Assembly (NCBI RefSeq): GCF_014199255.1
Contig: NZ_JACIJF010000013.1
Span: forward strand, 1-64,000
Reading direction: 5' to 3'
Source: Sphingomonas xinjiangensis
GTDB lineage: Bacteria > Pseudomonadota > Alphaproteobacteria > Sphingomonadales > Sphingomonadaceae
Length of the DNA stretch: 64,000 bases
A program made the translations under genes and the position numbers. The notes under the pieces are model-generated. The model saw only the letters and a program-made list of their open reading frames with translations, was not told the DNA's origin and did no database searches. Position 1 is the stretch's first letter. The number at the start of each line of letters is the position of its first letter. Positions 26,018 through 35,406 of this stretch are shown piece after piece.

Positions 26018-26365
26018 CTAGTGCTCAGCTGTCGTACAGAAGCGGAGCGACGTCTCCGGTCTCAGTAGTCGAGGAATTTTATCAAAGCATCCTGGCGCCA
26101 GGGGAGGATCGAAAGCCAGTCCGGCAGCGGTTTTATGACTCCAGCAGACCAACGCATGCAGCTGAGGCAATCCGCCCACTGATAGCGTGACGGACGAAGC
26201 AACTCGCAGAGGTTCAGTTAGCCTCAGGCGGCAACCTGTCGCGCCTACATTCAGTACTGCGACATTTACAGGTGGACTTTCTCGACATTCCAGCACAGCC
26301 GGCGCGTCGATTTTATAGCGGCGCGCACGCCGCTCGTTTTCCCCAAAAAACTCTCCATCCAACAT
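26018..26365 (-). CDS. PilZ-domain protein
   Basis: A 115-residue single PilZ domain. The N-terminal arginine motif 'RRARRYKID' fits the RxxxR c-di-GMP contact. The second motif reads 'NVGATGCRLRL', where the usual (D/N)xSxxG Ser is replaced by Gly, so binding may be weakened. The domain then continues 'VCWSHKTAAGLAFDPPLAP'. PilZ proteins relay c-di-GMP levels and often control exopolysaccharide export, which fits its place beside manC and the EPS locus. Confidence 0.8.
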   Translation of the reverse strand: MLDGEFFGENERRARRYKIDAPAVLECRESPPVNVAVLNVGATGCRLRLTEPLRVASSVTLSVGGLPQLHALVCWSHKTAAGLAFDPPLAPGCFDKIPRLLRPETSLRFCTTAEH

Positions 26366-26688
26366 CCCGCCACCTTAAGCGCCGACTGCTTGCTGAAGTG
26401 TAAATGGTTCAATGGTTCCGCTCGAACGGGGCTGCATCCTCGGCACACAAGATACGCCTATCGCGATTTCGGGACCACTGTTCCGGAGCCAGGTGAGGCA
26501 TGCTGCATATCTTGCAGCTTGCGGAATTGCAGCGGGCGAATTCCGGGCGGCGACGGCTGATCTGGGCCTAGCGGATCTCAGCGCTGGTTGCGCTCGATCT
26601 GGCCTCGGCCGGCTCGCCTACGCACGACTTTCCACCGTTCAAGCACATAGTAACTAACCGGCACCTATCCCGCTGCTGCCTGTAGCTC
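26366..26688. other. 323-base stretch, no gene seen
   Basis: Open frames exist but lack support. No structural feature is recognised. Confidence 0.3.
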
Positions 26689-27270
26689 CTAGACCATGCC
26701 ACGGGTGGGACAATCAACGGTTGGATGTAACGCTCTACGCGCCTCCTCAGTGATCGTGTAGACCGCCTGACGCTGTGCTCCGCGATTATGATGATCGACC
26801 CGATAGCCTTGATAATGGCGGCGGACGAAGCCGGCCCGCACCAGCTCGGAGACTGCACGGCTCACGTTGGTGCGACCAGACTGCCTCACGCGCTTTCGAA
26901 CATGGGCGTCGACGAGGCGCTCGGCGGCCTCCCGATCTGCAGGCAGCGCGCGCTTCGCTTCCAATTCCTGTCGCACCTTTGTCCTAATCGCAAGCCTTCG
27001 GGGATCCCGTTGCGCAACTGGGATGAGAGCGTCACATAGCCAATCGCGCACAGGGATACTGCGGGTTCCCTCCCGGATGTAGGGTCCAGCCGAACCCGTC
27101 TTCACACTCGCCTGAGCGATAAGATTAAGAACCATGAAACTGTATCGCGGCCGCTCACAGACGGCAGTTAAGCGCTCGAGAATTGCAGGTACATCAAGGA
27201 GCCGCTGCGGCTTCACATGCAGGGGTTCGGCGGCGCGCTCTTGGAGCGTAAAGAGGTCCAGCTGAAACAT
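26689..27270 (-). CDS. hypothetical winged-helix-like protein
   Basis: A 193-residue basic protein. The C-terminal half resembles a MarR-type winged helix: 'GRTNVSRAVSELVRAGFVRR' as recognition helix, then 'YRVDHHNRGAQRQAVYTITE' as wing and 'EARRAL'. The N terminus is 'MFQLDLFTLQERAAEPLHVK'. The start is uncertain, with another possible ATG six codons upstream and no clear ribosome-binding site. A DNA-binding role is inferred; no named family was recognised. Confidence 0.6.
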   Translation of the reverse strand: MFQLDLFTLQERAAEPLHVKPQRLLDVPAILERLTAVCERPRYSFMVLNLIAQASVKTGSAGPYIREGTRSIPVRDWLCDALIPVAQRDPRRLAIRTKVRQELEAKRALPADREAAERLVDAHVRKRVRQSGRTNVSRAVSELVRAGFVRRHYQGYRVDHHNRGAQRQAVYTITEEARRALHPTVDCPTRGMV

Positions 27271-27701
27271 GGAACATTTAGAGCACAACCGCGAGTCCGA
27301 GTGAATCCCACTTGTCCGTGTATCTGCACTTTAACCGCTCGCGGCACTTCACCGTCGCGGGGTAAAGTGACACAGCTGGCAGGTGCGAACGTCGCCATGC
27401 CACCCGGTAACCAGAGTTGCACTATTGGAGATCCCTTCACCGCGATGCACGCCAGGGGTCGCCTGGAGATGTCCGAGATCGCATCTTGAATGTTGCCCGA
27501 AGCGGCAAAGTGCCACTGCCTGTTCGAGAGTGTCACGACCCGATGCCTGAGCTCGCAACGGTGGAGAGGCACTCAGAAGCTCATTTGATCAAGTTTAGCT
27601 ATCAACGCCCGACTAGGGGCGGGCTAGGTTGTTAAACCCTTATCACCCGCTATGGCCCGGTTCCGGTGCATACGCTCAAAGCTGCAGAGAGGAATTTGCC
27701 G

Positions 27702-27884
27702 ATGAGTGATGACAGCGATCGCAGGATCCGGGATCTCTTCGAAGCTTTAAGCCTTTCCGTCGCCGCAATCGAAAAGCTTCAGGTCGAGGTTCGCACGCAA
27801 AAATTAGAACTTGATCGTTTGACAGCCGAACTCGGCATCGCAGACGGTTTCAAAGCTGTCCTGCGCAGGGCGCTGCGCCGATGA
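27702..27884 (+). CDS. small coiled-coil protein
   Basis: A 60-residue protein, 'MSDDSDRRIRDLFEALSLSV' onward, with a heptad-like Leu/Ile/Val pattern through 'IEKLQVEVRTQKLELDRLTA'. GAGAGGA lies eight bases upstream. Its function is unknown. Confidence 0.5.
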   Translation: MSDDSDRRIRDLFEALSLSVAAIEKLQVEVRTQKLELDRLTAELGIADGFKAVLRRALRR

Positions 27885-27949
27885 ACGACCTCCTATTTTA
27901 CAGCCGTCACCAACAGCGAGGACGATGCGGCCCTCGGTGCTCATGCCAG

Positions 27950-28100
27950 TGAGCAGGACCTCGCCGAGATCGTAGAGCAGCGATCGGTCTAGTTCGACGG
28001 CCAACTTAACCTAGAGCCGGAACGCCTGGTGTTCATCGACGAGACCTGGGCGTCTCCCGACATGGTCTGCCGCCAGGGTCGATACCGACGCGGCGTACTG
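27950..28100 (+). pseudogene. IS630-family transposase fragment
   Basis: The translation 'FDGQLNLEPERLVFIDETWA' followed by 'SPDM' is the first catalytic Asp motif (FIDETW) of IS630 transposases. The frame contains a stop just before it, and no flanking domains are intact. Confidence 0.6.
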
Positions 28101-28947
28101 TCACGACGTTCTGCTCCGGCAAGCAGGTGGTCCAAGATGCCGTCGGCGCGGGTTTGCCAACTGGGCATCACCGAAATCGGGTTCGACCCCCGAAAGCGGG
28201 CCTGAGACACGCGGCTTCTGCTTTGAAATTGAAGTGAGAATGGCAGCCGGCAGGATTTCTTCGGTACGAGCCGCGATAACGTACGTCGGCTACAGAGCTG
28301 TGCGCCCTTACATTGCGAGCCCGTCGGTAGCGCTTCAGCGAACGGGGTGACTTAAGGTCTCTCGCTCCTTGTAAAGAGAAGCTTCCGCCTATCAGCTCGA
28401 CTAGAGCGCTGCTGAAGTTGACTGGGGCTGCCAGAACGGAGCCGCGCCGTTTCAAATCAGCGCTGCGCCCGAGTTGGGGTATAGCAAGCATCACTGGAAC
28501 CGGGCAGAAGCCGGCAACCTTGTCACGGGGTTCAACGTCGGCGCTCTTACCGTAGCACCCGTCCGTCACCGGTAAGCAGTAGCGGCGATGCTCGCGAGCA
28601 AGCCCCGACCGACTTTAGTCCGCATGCGGGGCATGGGCGATTCACGCCGGCGACTGTGCTGTCGCCCGAGTGACACTCGGGCCGCCATCAGCGGAGCGTC
28701 ATGACAGCTTATTGGCGCGCGCAAAGTGCAGCGCCTAAAACATCTTCAATCCGAGCTTTGGAAATTCTCAGCCGCGAACTGCCCAACACTACCTCCGCTG
28801 TAGGCAGTCGCGGTCATCTGTGTTTCGCAAATCCGGACGTTCACTCCGTCCGGAAGATCGCATTACCCCTCCTAGATGACCCTCTGCTGCCACAACTGAC
28901 GCTCGAGATCACAAACGCTTGAAGGGGCAGCTTCAGAGCCCTCCTTG
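28101..28947. other. region without a firm gene
   Basis: The plus-strand frame at 28701-28922 (73 codons, starting ATGACAGC) is the best candidate, but it has no recognised family. The rest shows stops in all frames. Confidence 0.3.
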
Positions 28948-29154
28948 CTATGCGTCACCGCCTGGCAGCAGGTCCAAATAATCAACCCGTATCCGCTCCC
29001 CTGCTGCTACACCATCAACGAGAACATAGCGCCCGATCAGCCTCTCGTGTTCTTCATCTAACTCCAGCCTCCAAAAATTACCTTGCTGGTCGATGATCGC
29101 CCCTCCAGAGCCAGAACGCATTAGCTCTCCTGTCACTCGAACACGCTTCCTCAT
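28948..29154 (-). CDS. DUF5818-like small protein
   Basis: A 68-residue protein with GGGGG five bases before the ATG. It has a beta-rich pattern ('RVRVTGELMRSGSGGAIIDQ', 'GNFWRLELDEEHERLIGRYV', 'LVDGVAAGERIRVDYLDLL') like the OB-type DUF5818 proteins of Alphaproteobacteria. The function of the family is unknown. Confidence 0.65.
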   Translation of the reverse strand: MRKRVRVTGELMRSGSGGAIIDQQGNFWRLELDEEHERLIGRYVLVDGVAAGERIRVDYLDLLPGGDA

Positions 29155-29648
29155 CGAACCCCCTTAGATCACCGGGCCTCTCTCGCCGCGACCTCATCCG
29201 GTGATCGAATCGCCCTACCGGACGTTAGCAGATCCTTTGCGATGGCGCCCCGAGCTTGCAGAAAAAGAGGCGCGTTTTACAAGCGGACATGAGACCGTGA
29301 TCGCGCAGCCTTCGACTCTCTCCACCGGGAGCACCCCGTGCCTCGAGATTCCGTGTTCATTCAGACCAGCCTTACGAGCCAGACCAAGATGCGGATGGCG
29401 TTCTGAATCATCAGATAGAAATACCTACACTGATCGAAAAGAGCATGTATCGGCTCGCCACGTTTGGTCGTGAATGAGTCTCAAGCCTCGAGCGAGGGGG
29501 GGGACAAACGACGAGCGTCCAGCATACAAGACCTTCTTCATGGCGTTTCGCGCGGCTTACCCGCTCGATAGGAACGATAAGATCGCGCCTATCGTTCTTA
29601 GGAAGTGATATGCAGCTGCTGTCGGTGCAATAAAGGCAAGTTGAAGCC
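29155..29648. other. 494-base stretch, no gene seen
   Basis: No supported coding frame was found. The region separates the DUF5818-like gene from the small membrane protein and may contain divergent promoters. Confidence 0.3.
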
Positions 29649-29963
29649 ATGGCGACAGGCTCTATGTTTACGCTCGCGCAGGTTACGGCGCTTACTGCAT
29701 TGGCAGCGCTTAGCCGTCACGCTCTGCCACAGACGCAGTCACGGGTGCATATACTCGTCTTTTTACTCCTCGCCGGATTAACCGAGTGGGGAGTCAGATC
29801 TGCCAGTGGCCTCAAGCCTCGACTTAGAGTTGCCATCCTGACCGGGGCCTGCACAACCGGAAGCATTTTGCTCGTTAGATGGCTGCGCGAGGGCCTTTGC
29901 CCGCATACTTGGCCGCAATGTCCTGATCCGCTCTCCGCGTATAGCAAGATGCTTGGGTTCTAG
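29649..29963 (+). CDS. small membrane protein (paralogue of 6648-6911)
   Basis: A 104-residue protein with about three hydrophobic helices. It shares with the 87-residue protein at 6648-6911 the central 'SRVHILVFLLLAGLTE' type block and the later 'LVRWLREG' block. The C-terminal extension 'LCPHTWPQCPDPLSAYSKML' is unique to this copy. An ATG five codons further in is an alternative start. The family is not recognised. Confidence 0.55.
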   Translation: MATGSMFTLAQVTALTALAALSRHALPQTQSRVHILVFLLLAGLTEWGVRSASGLKPRLRVAILTGACTTGSILLVRWLREGLCPHTWPQCPDPLSAYSKMLGF

Positions 29964-30099
29964 GTTTTTGTAGTTATCGCACCCGCAGCGGCGGAGGGCA
30001 GCTTGTTAATTCCAGGCCTCGGCATCTTCCAGAAGGCTAAAGCGGGAACGACTCCAGTATATAGCCTTGATGGTCACGTACACACATCAATCCGAGGTG

Positions 30100-30216
30100 A
30101 TGCCAGTACCCCAATCACAGGAGGCTGGCTCAGGCGACGAAACTCAACTTACGGGCGCGATGGCATTGGTAGTGCTCGCGCTTTTCGTCGCGTGGCTTAC
30201 CCAACTGTTTGGCTGA
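30100..30216 (+). CDS. 38-residue single-helix membrane peptide
   Basis: A short frame with GAGG just upstream encodes a polar N terminus followed by one hydrophobic helix ('MALVVLALFVAWLTQLFG') up to its stop. It overlaps the opposite-strand TonB-receptor remnant. It could be real or chance. Confidence 0.3.
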   Translation: MPVPQSQEAGSGDETQLTGAMALVVLALFVAWLTQLFG

Positions 30217-30456
30217 GGTTGAGCTAATTTGTTTGCGCCCCATGTATGGGCCCTGCCGCTTGATCTCCGTCGCCCCGGCGAGGGTCTGCGCGCAGGAGCC
30301 GGTAACGACAATCTCCTCCTCGGGCTCAGCCCGCGCATTCTGCGCATCTTCGTCGGCGCTGGCTCCAGCGATCTGGGCGTGGGCGGATTGAGCGATGCCC
30401 AAGGTGGCGAAGGTGGACGGAAGCGTCGCCCGAGGCAGGCGTGAAGTGCGCGACAT
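30130..30456 (-). pseudogene. TonB-dependent receptor, N-terminal fragment
   Basis: The start has GGGGAG ten bases upstream. A signal-like N terminus is followed by 'EPEEEIVVTGS' (a TonB box) and 'AQTLAGATEIKRQ', the beginning of the plug domain. At about 30250 the resemblance ends and the frame runs into unrelated sequence. Intact receptors have 700-1000 residues, so this is a truncated relic. Confidence 0.65.
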
Positions 30457-30830
30457 CTTTTGTTTCTCCCCGGGGTGTGGTCCCCCAGCGAGGCCGCCGA
30501 TAATCGCGCGCTGTTAGCGTTTGGCGGCGAAGCCGTTGCGGTAGGCTACAGGTGCAAGTCGCTTATGTGTACGGTTTGTCAGTCAAAAACTGAGGGGCAG
30601 TTCAGCTCAACCCGTGGGTCAGTGCGACGGGAAGGCGCCTGGCTGCAGATCTGCTTCAAACCCCGATTGCGCTACCTTGTTGTGTGACTCTTGATGCGAG
30701 CGCGCTCTCCACAGGGGTTCCATAGAGACAAAGTGCCGATCCGATGATGCGATTTGAGGCAGCTAAACGAGGTCGATAACTCACGCGAGCGGGGTCGCTC
30801 GCTTCCCCGGTGCCAGCTCCGGCTTCTTCT

Positions 30831-32000
30831 TCAAGCGAGCAGAGGCACCCCGTGCTGGACAGGTTGTAGCATACGCTCCCCAACCTGGGCCCAACTACCA
30901 AACTCACGCCCCTTCATAGGACCGTTCGCGGCAGCCGCAAGAGCAACGGCCGTCGTGGCTACCATCGACGCCCGCTCCCCAGGATTGTAGCCGAACCGAT
31001 TAGGCTGTTCTCCCACCGCGAAGGTCGGGCACACTGAGGGAAGTCCGAAATAGTCATACTGCGCGAGCTTCAGGCTAGACTCAGCAAGATACTCTACGCC
31101 CGGAGCAAGCTTGTAAGGAGCAATGCCGATAGTTGCGTGTTTGAGAAACGGAAGTGTTTCCACGAACCTCATCTCTGGGTATATCTTGACATTCTCCGGC
31201 GCAGCAAAGGTTAAGCCACTTCCAATCACGTGAAACGTCACTGCCGGCATCTCTTCGGCCACCGCCACGAAGTAGGCCGGATCGAAAAGCATAGACCCCA
31301 CTGAAACAGCATGTTGGCCGCCCGGATACGGGTTTGGGCCAATCCGCTCATAGTTTGCCTTATTGATGCCAAACTCCGCCTTGTAAAGACGTCCTTTAGC
31401 CCAAGGGAAATCATCCTTCATTAAGGTTGAGCGCAGACAAACGTGATCGATATGCACGCGGTTTCTATCTAGCTGATCTTGCACGAATGGATGGACACCA
31501 ATTGTGTCAAGCAGATCTGCGGCATAGTAAATAATCTTTGCCGCGGCGTTGAGCCTACGAACCCTCTCAATGTAAATTGCGGCAACGCCAGATTCTACAA
31601 CAACATAGTCAGCATCACTTAGCAATTGATCAACATCTTCATTGGGCCACCGTTTGTATGCTTCAAACGCGGGGTACATTAGCGCCTGCAAAACTACGTT
31701 TTTCGAACTAAACGGGTGAACGGCTGTTCGCCATAAGTAGCAGCGAACTCCATCTACTAACTCGATTTTGTTCGATTTTTCACGTAGAAATAGACGCGAG
31801 TCGCCGGTCCGAGCAGACAATTGGCTGAATCTCGTCGAAATAAACGTAACCTCATAACCTGTTTTGCTCAAACCTTCAGCAACCTGCTGTATGCTAGCCT
31901 TTTTCCGTGACCTGTAGTCCTGGAAAGCTGACAAGATTACAACTCGCTGCTTTAACCCTTCCGATCGACTAGCTGAACCTTCCGAGCCGTTTAACAACAC
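30831..32000 (-). CDS. gumK: GumK-like glucuronosyltransferase (GT70)
   Basis: A 389-residue protein with strong resemblance along its length to Xanthomonas GumK, which adds glucuronic acid to the lipid-linked mannosyl-cellobiose of xanthan. Shared blocks include 'CYLWRTAVHPFS', 'YVVVESGVAAIYIERV', 'HAVSVGSMLFDPAYFVAVAE', 'VTFHVIGSG', 'IGIAPYKL' and 'YLAESSLKLAQYDYFGLPSV'. GumK is a peripheral inner-membrane enzyme using UDP-glucuronate. The GTG at 32000 was chosen because AGGGAG lies six bases upstream; a GTG nine codons earlier is possible. It is isolated from the other EPS genes by IS remnants. Confidence 0.85.
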   Translation of the reverse strand: MLLNGSEGSASRSEGLKQRVVILSAFQDYRSRKKASIQQVAEGLSKTGYEVTFISTRFSQLSARTGDSRLFLREKSNKIELVDGVRCYLWRTAVHPFSSKNVVLQALMYPAFEAYKRWPNEDVDQLLSDADYVVVESGVAAIYIERVRRLNAAAKIIYYAADLLDTIGVHPFVQDQLDRNRVHIDHVCLRSTLMKDDFPWAKGRLYKAEFGINKANYERIGPNPYPGGQHAVSVGSMLFDPAYFVAVAEEMPAVTFHVIGSGLTFAAPENVKIYPEMRFVETLPFLKHATIGIAPYKLAPGVEYLAESSLKLAQYDYFGLPSVCPTFAVGEQPNRFGYNPGERASMVATTAVALAAAANGPMKGREFGSWAQVGERMLQPVQHGVPLLA

Positions 32001-32192
32001 CGCATGCTCCCTGTCGCAACCAGCCACACGTCAACCGAAAGCACCGCGGGCTTCCGACACATTCGCAGCTATGAGATCACCCTGTGCTTAGCATAAGTCC
32101 AGTAACGAAGCGACCGCTAAGCGAAGCTCGTAAAGGGCAAGCAGCGTCACCCCCTCGGCAGCGCTATCCAGCCGCCCTTCGGGGGTGCAATC

Positions 32193-32400
32193 CTAGGTGT
32201 TTAGTCCCGGCCTTTGATGGACCGGATTGACGATGAACCGGTCTGGTTCTGAAGTCCAGATAATGTCAATGTATTCGTAAGGCTTGAGGCCGCTGAGCGT
32301 CTTAAGCCGACGGTCGAAGTTGTAGGCGGCCAGGAAGTCGGCCAGGTGCGTCCGAAGTTGCTCATGGGCGAGCCTTTGAATGATCGTTGACGTGAGGTGA
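32193..32400 (-). pseudogene. IS481/IS3-type transposase, C-terminal fragment
   Basis: The translation 'LRTHLADFLAAYNFDRRLKT' then 'LSGLKPYEYIDIIWTSEPDR' matches the end of the integrase core of IS481-type transposases, with a normal C terminus 'PGLNT'. All catalytic residues are upstream and missing. Confidence 0.7.
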
Positions 32401-32679
32401 TTGAGCGAACAAACTTTGGTGATGAGCGATCCAGGGACATGGCTACCTAGCGGCGGTGCCCTTGCCGGGGTAGTCGGAGCCTTTTTCGCGTTCTTGTTCA
32501 TCGGTATGCCGATGTTGGTGATGGTCCTTCAGTCCGGCGGCGGGTGCGAAGGGCTGCCGCGCCCTTGTGAGCCCCACAATACGGCCCTCTACATCGCCCT
32601 ACTTGCACTCGTTTTGCTCGTGATTGGCACCTGGTGGGGGGTGCGGAGGCTCGTGAACTTTTTCCATCACGGCAATTGA
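32401..32679 (+). CDS. small two-helix membrane protein
   Basis: A 92-residue protein with two hydrophobic segments, 'LAGVVGAFFAFLFIGMPMLV' and 'ALYIALLALVLLVIGTWWGV', separated by a Cys-containing loop. The TTG at 32401 has GAGG four bases upstream; an ATG seven codons in is an alternative. The family is not recognised. Confidence 0.5.
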   Translation: MSEQTLVMSDPGTWLPSGGALAGVVGAFFAFLFIGMPMLVMVLQSGGGCEGLPRPCEPHNTALYIALLALVLLVIGTWWGVRRLVNFFHHGN

Positions 32680-32759
32680 GCAGCTTCTTCCGGCCGCTGG
32701 GTGCGGCGCTTGCCGGCTGGTGGCTTTTCTCGCACGCGCAATCGTGATTCATGCTCACC

Positions 32760-33523
32760 ATGAGTCGATACGACCTGACCGACTTGGAGTGGAGAGTGAT
32801 TGAGCCGCTGCTGCCGAACAGGCCCTCGGGCGTGCCCCGCGTGGATGACCGGCGGGTGCTGAACGGCATCTTTGGGTGCTACGCTCCGGTGCGCCATGGC
32901 GCCACCTGCCCGACTGCTAAGGGCCGCGCACCACCTGCTACAACCGCTTTGTACGATGGCCGAAGGCGGGTGTGTGGGACCGGCTGGTGGACGCCATCAG
33001 CGCCGCTCATGACGGCGCCATCCAGATGATCGACAGCACCTCCGTTCGCGCTCACCAACGGTAGCCACGGCAAAAAAGCGGGTGCAGATCACTGTTTCGG
33101 TCAATCACGCGGCGGACTCACGAGCAAGATCCACGTCGTGATCGATCATAGGGTCTCCCGATCCGGCTTGGCCTGACTGCCGGACAGGCACACGACGGGC
33201 AGATCGCCGACGCGCTGCTCGCCCATCTCGGCCCGCGTACTATCGTGCTGGCCGACAAGGCCTATGGCGCCGAACAGATCCGTGAGATGATCCAGGACCA
33301 GGGCGCCACGCCCAACATCCCGCGTGAGAGCAACCGGCGCCGGAGGCCCTGCTTCAGCAAGCGTCTTTACCGCGAGCGCAACCTAATCGAGCGGTTCTTC
33401 TCCAAGCTGAAGCACTTTCGCCGCCTCGCCAACCGCTATGAGAGGCTCGCCGCCAACCTCCTCGCCACGATCCAACTCGCCTCAATGCGGCTGTGGCTCC
33501 GTGCTCATGAGTTTACAGCCTAA
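32760..33523 (+). pseudogene. IS5-family transposase, frameshifted
   Basis: It starts 'MSRYDLTDLEWRVIEPLLPN' and runs 'VPRVDDRRVLNGIFGCY'. Later pieces in other frames are 'MIDSTSVRAHQ' and then 'LTAGQTHDGQIADALL' and 'IVLADKAYGAEQIREMIQDQ'. It ends 'RLYRERNLIERFFSKLKHFR' and 'LASMRLWLRAHEFTA'. Multiple frameshifts between about 32880 and 33240 inactivate it. Two further IS5-type remnants are at 48.2 and 61.4 kb. Confidence 0.85.
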
Positions 33524-33968
33524 TACACGAAGCGAGTCGCTTCGTAGCGCGTCAATCCGCCGAGGCGTTTGGAGTGGATTGAGCAGCCACCCATTCTACT
33601 AGCGGTTCGATAGTCCCGGAAGCGGTCGGCCTCCGGCGGTTCGTCTCGGCCGAAAGGAACGGCAGTGCGCCGCGGGACACCCGGTCTTCGCAGGCGGCGT
33701 CAACATCAACCTTCATTCCAGAACCGGGGCGCCAGGCTGGCTCTGCCGCAGCGGCAGCCTGCGGCATTCCGTTCGAAAACGCCTCGCTGACATGCAAAGG
33801 TCGCGTTTCCCGTCACCGCCCCGGCGAGAACGCGAACCCACAGTCGACATTGCTCGTCCGACACGTAGCTTCTACCGCATGTTGCCTCTAAAAGGAAGCA
33901 TCGGAACCGTAGCTTCCCGGTCCGGGGATTCACTATCACGACGCGACCGAGTATCCGTACAGCGATAC
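33524..33968. other. 445-base stretch, no gene seen
   Basis: Frames are short and unsupported. The sequence follows the IS5 remnant and may be old insertion-sequence debris. Confidence 0.3.
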
Positions 33969-34529
33969 CTACCGGAACAGCCGTGGCAGCAGCAGGCCTG
34001 TGCGCTTGCGATACTCTTCATAAGCAGGTCCGAGCTTCGACTGGATGATATCACGCTCTTCGGCACGGGCGGCTACAATGTACAAGATAACAACGAAGCC
34101 CGCTAGAACACAGCTCAGAAGCGAGGCAGTTAAAAAAGCGCAGCTAATCCAGAATAGCGAATAGGCTGTATAGAGCGGATGCCGGATCCACCGGTAAGGT
34201 CCATTCTGGACAACTTCTGGCGGCACTAAGCCACTGAAAACGAGACCAAGATTTTTCGTCGCAATCGTTTTCAGCGCCCACCGGAATAAAAGAGCTGCGG
34301 CACTGGCAACGACCATGGCAGTGACGAGTCGTTCTATAGGTAGGCTGCTTCTCAGCGCGATCACGATGGTCACAAGGCTCAGAATGGTAGACAAAACGAC
34401 GACAATGATCAGTAGTGGCTTCGCCTGACTCGACCGATCAAAATGGGCCTGAGCTGTAGCGAACCATGCGCCGATACCGAAAAAATATAAAAGCGCCCCA
34501 TACTTCGCCAGATCTGCCACGCTCATCAT
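33969..34529 (-). CDS. isoprenylcysteine methyltransferase-like membrane protein
   Basis: A 186-residue integral membrane protein with about five hydrophobic helices. The C-terminal half carries the ICMT/PEMT-type signature 'NGPYRWIRHPLYTAYSLFW' and then 'RAEERDIIQSKLGPAYEEYR', which bind S-adenosylmethionine. GAGGGG lies upstream of ATGATG. Bacterial members are of unknown substrate. It sits within the EPS region but has no gum counterpart; a role in modifying a lipid or polymer is speculation. Confidence 0.82.
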   Translation of the reverse strand: MMSVADLAKYGALLYFFGIGAWFATAQAHFDRSSQAKPLLIIVVVLSTILSLVTIVIALRSSLPIERLVTAMVVASAAALLFRWALKTIATKNLGLVFSGLVPPEVVQNGPYRWIRHPLYTAYSLFWISCAFLTASLLSCVLAGFVVILYIVAARAEERDIIQSKLGPAYEEYRKRTGLLLPRLFR

Positions 34530-35406
34530 TGACTCCCCTCAGCCGACTCAGTCCGTTGTCGGCGACAGTACATCGAAGTGATATCGCGAGGAACCTACCT
34601 CGGGGTTAATCCCACGAACTCATCGGCATGCTACCACCACGCCGCTATGTGCGACGTATAGAAGCTTTGAGCGGCGAGAACATGACAATTAGGTTCGCAG
34701 GGCTAAACAAAAGGTACTGCGATGTCATGTGGAGTTCGAAAATGGCGCTCGGGTTAGTTGGGGGATATGACCCGACGCGATGTAGTGTCAGGCTAAGCTT
34801 ACCGCGCGACGAGGTTCCACAACGAAGCTCCGGCCTTGAACGCGCGACTCGATTAAACTCCATATCTCGCGTTCGAGCCGCGACAGTCGTGGAAGATCAA
34901 TTGCGCAACGAGTCCGCCGCCGACAACTTCAAGCGCCATCGCCGTCCTCGCGCTTGAGCACCTGAGACATGCTGGCCTCGAATAGCACTCTGCTCTAGCA
35001 GACAACTCATGGTCTACCTTGGGGCGCTTCCTTCGCCGGCAAAACTCATCTGCCAAACTCGGTGATGCGAACTTTAGGAACCAGGTCGAATAATCGCCCG
35101 GCACGTCGGGAATTTAGGGATACGCTGGTGCTGGGCACCTTCTCTTCGATAGGCAGACTGTTCACGTCACCCGTGCAGGTCATTACGTTTCCAATGCCAC
35201 GCCTCGGGTTGTTGCACTTCGCAGCAAGGTACGGCCCTGATCGATTCTGCAACAGCCCTGGCAAGAGTGACCCTACAATCTCACCTGATTATCGGAAGCG
35301 CCTGTTGCTACGCAAAAGGCGAGGCGCGTGTCTTCCTGTTTAGAATTTAACAGGAGGGTGAACCTACGGCACTAGAAACGGCCCATGTGGCTCAGCATCT
35401 AGGTGC
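34530..35406. other. 877-base stretch without a recognisable gene
   Basis: Three or four overlapping frames of 70-110 codons exist on both strands. None shows family resemblance or a good start site. It is comparatively AT-richer than the flanks. Confidence 0.35.

Noticed and set aside
28170..28200. ggttcgacccc resembling a tRNA T-loop
   Set aside because: No cloverleaf could be built from the flanking bases.
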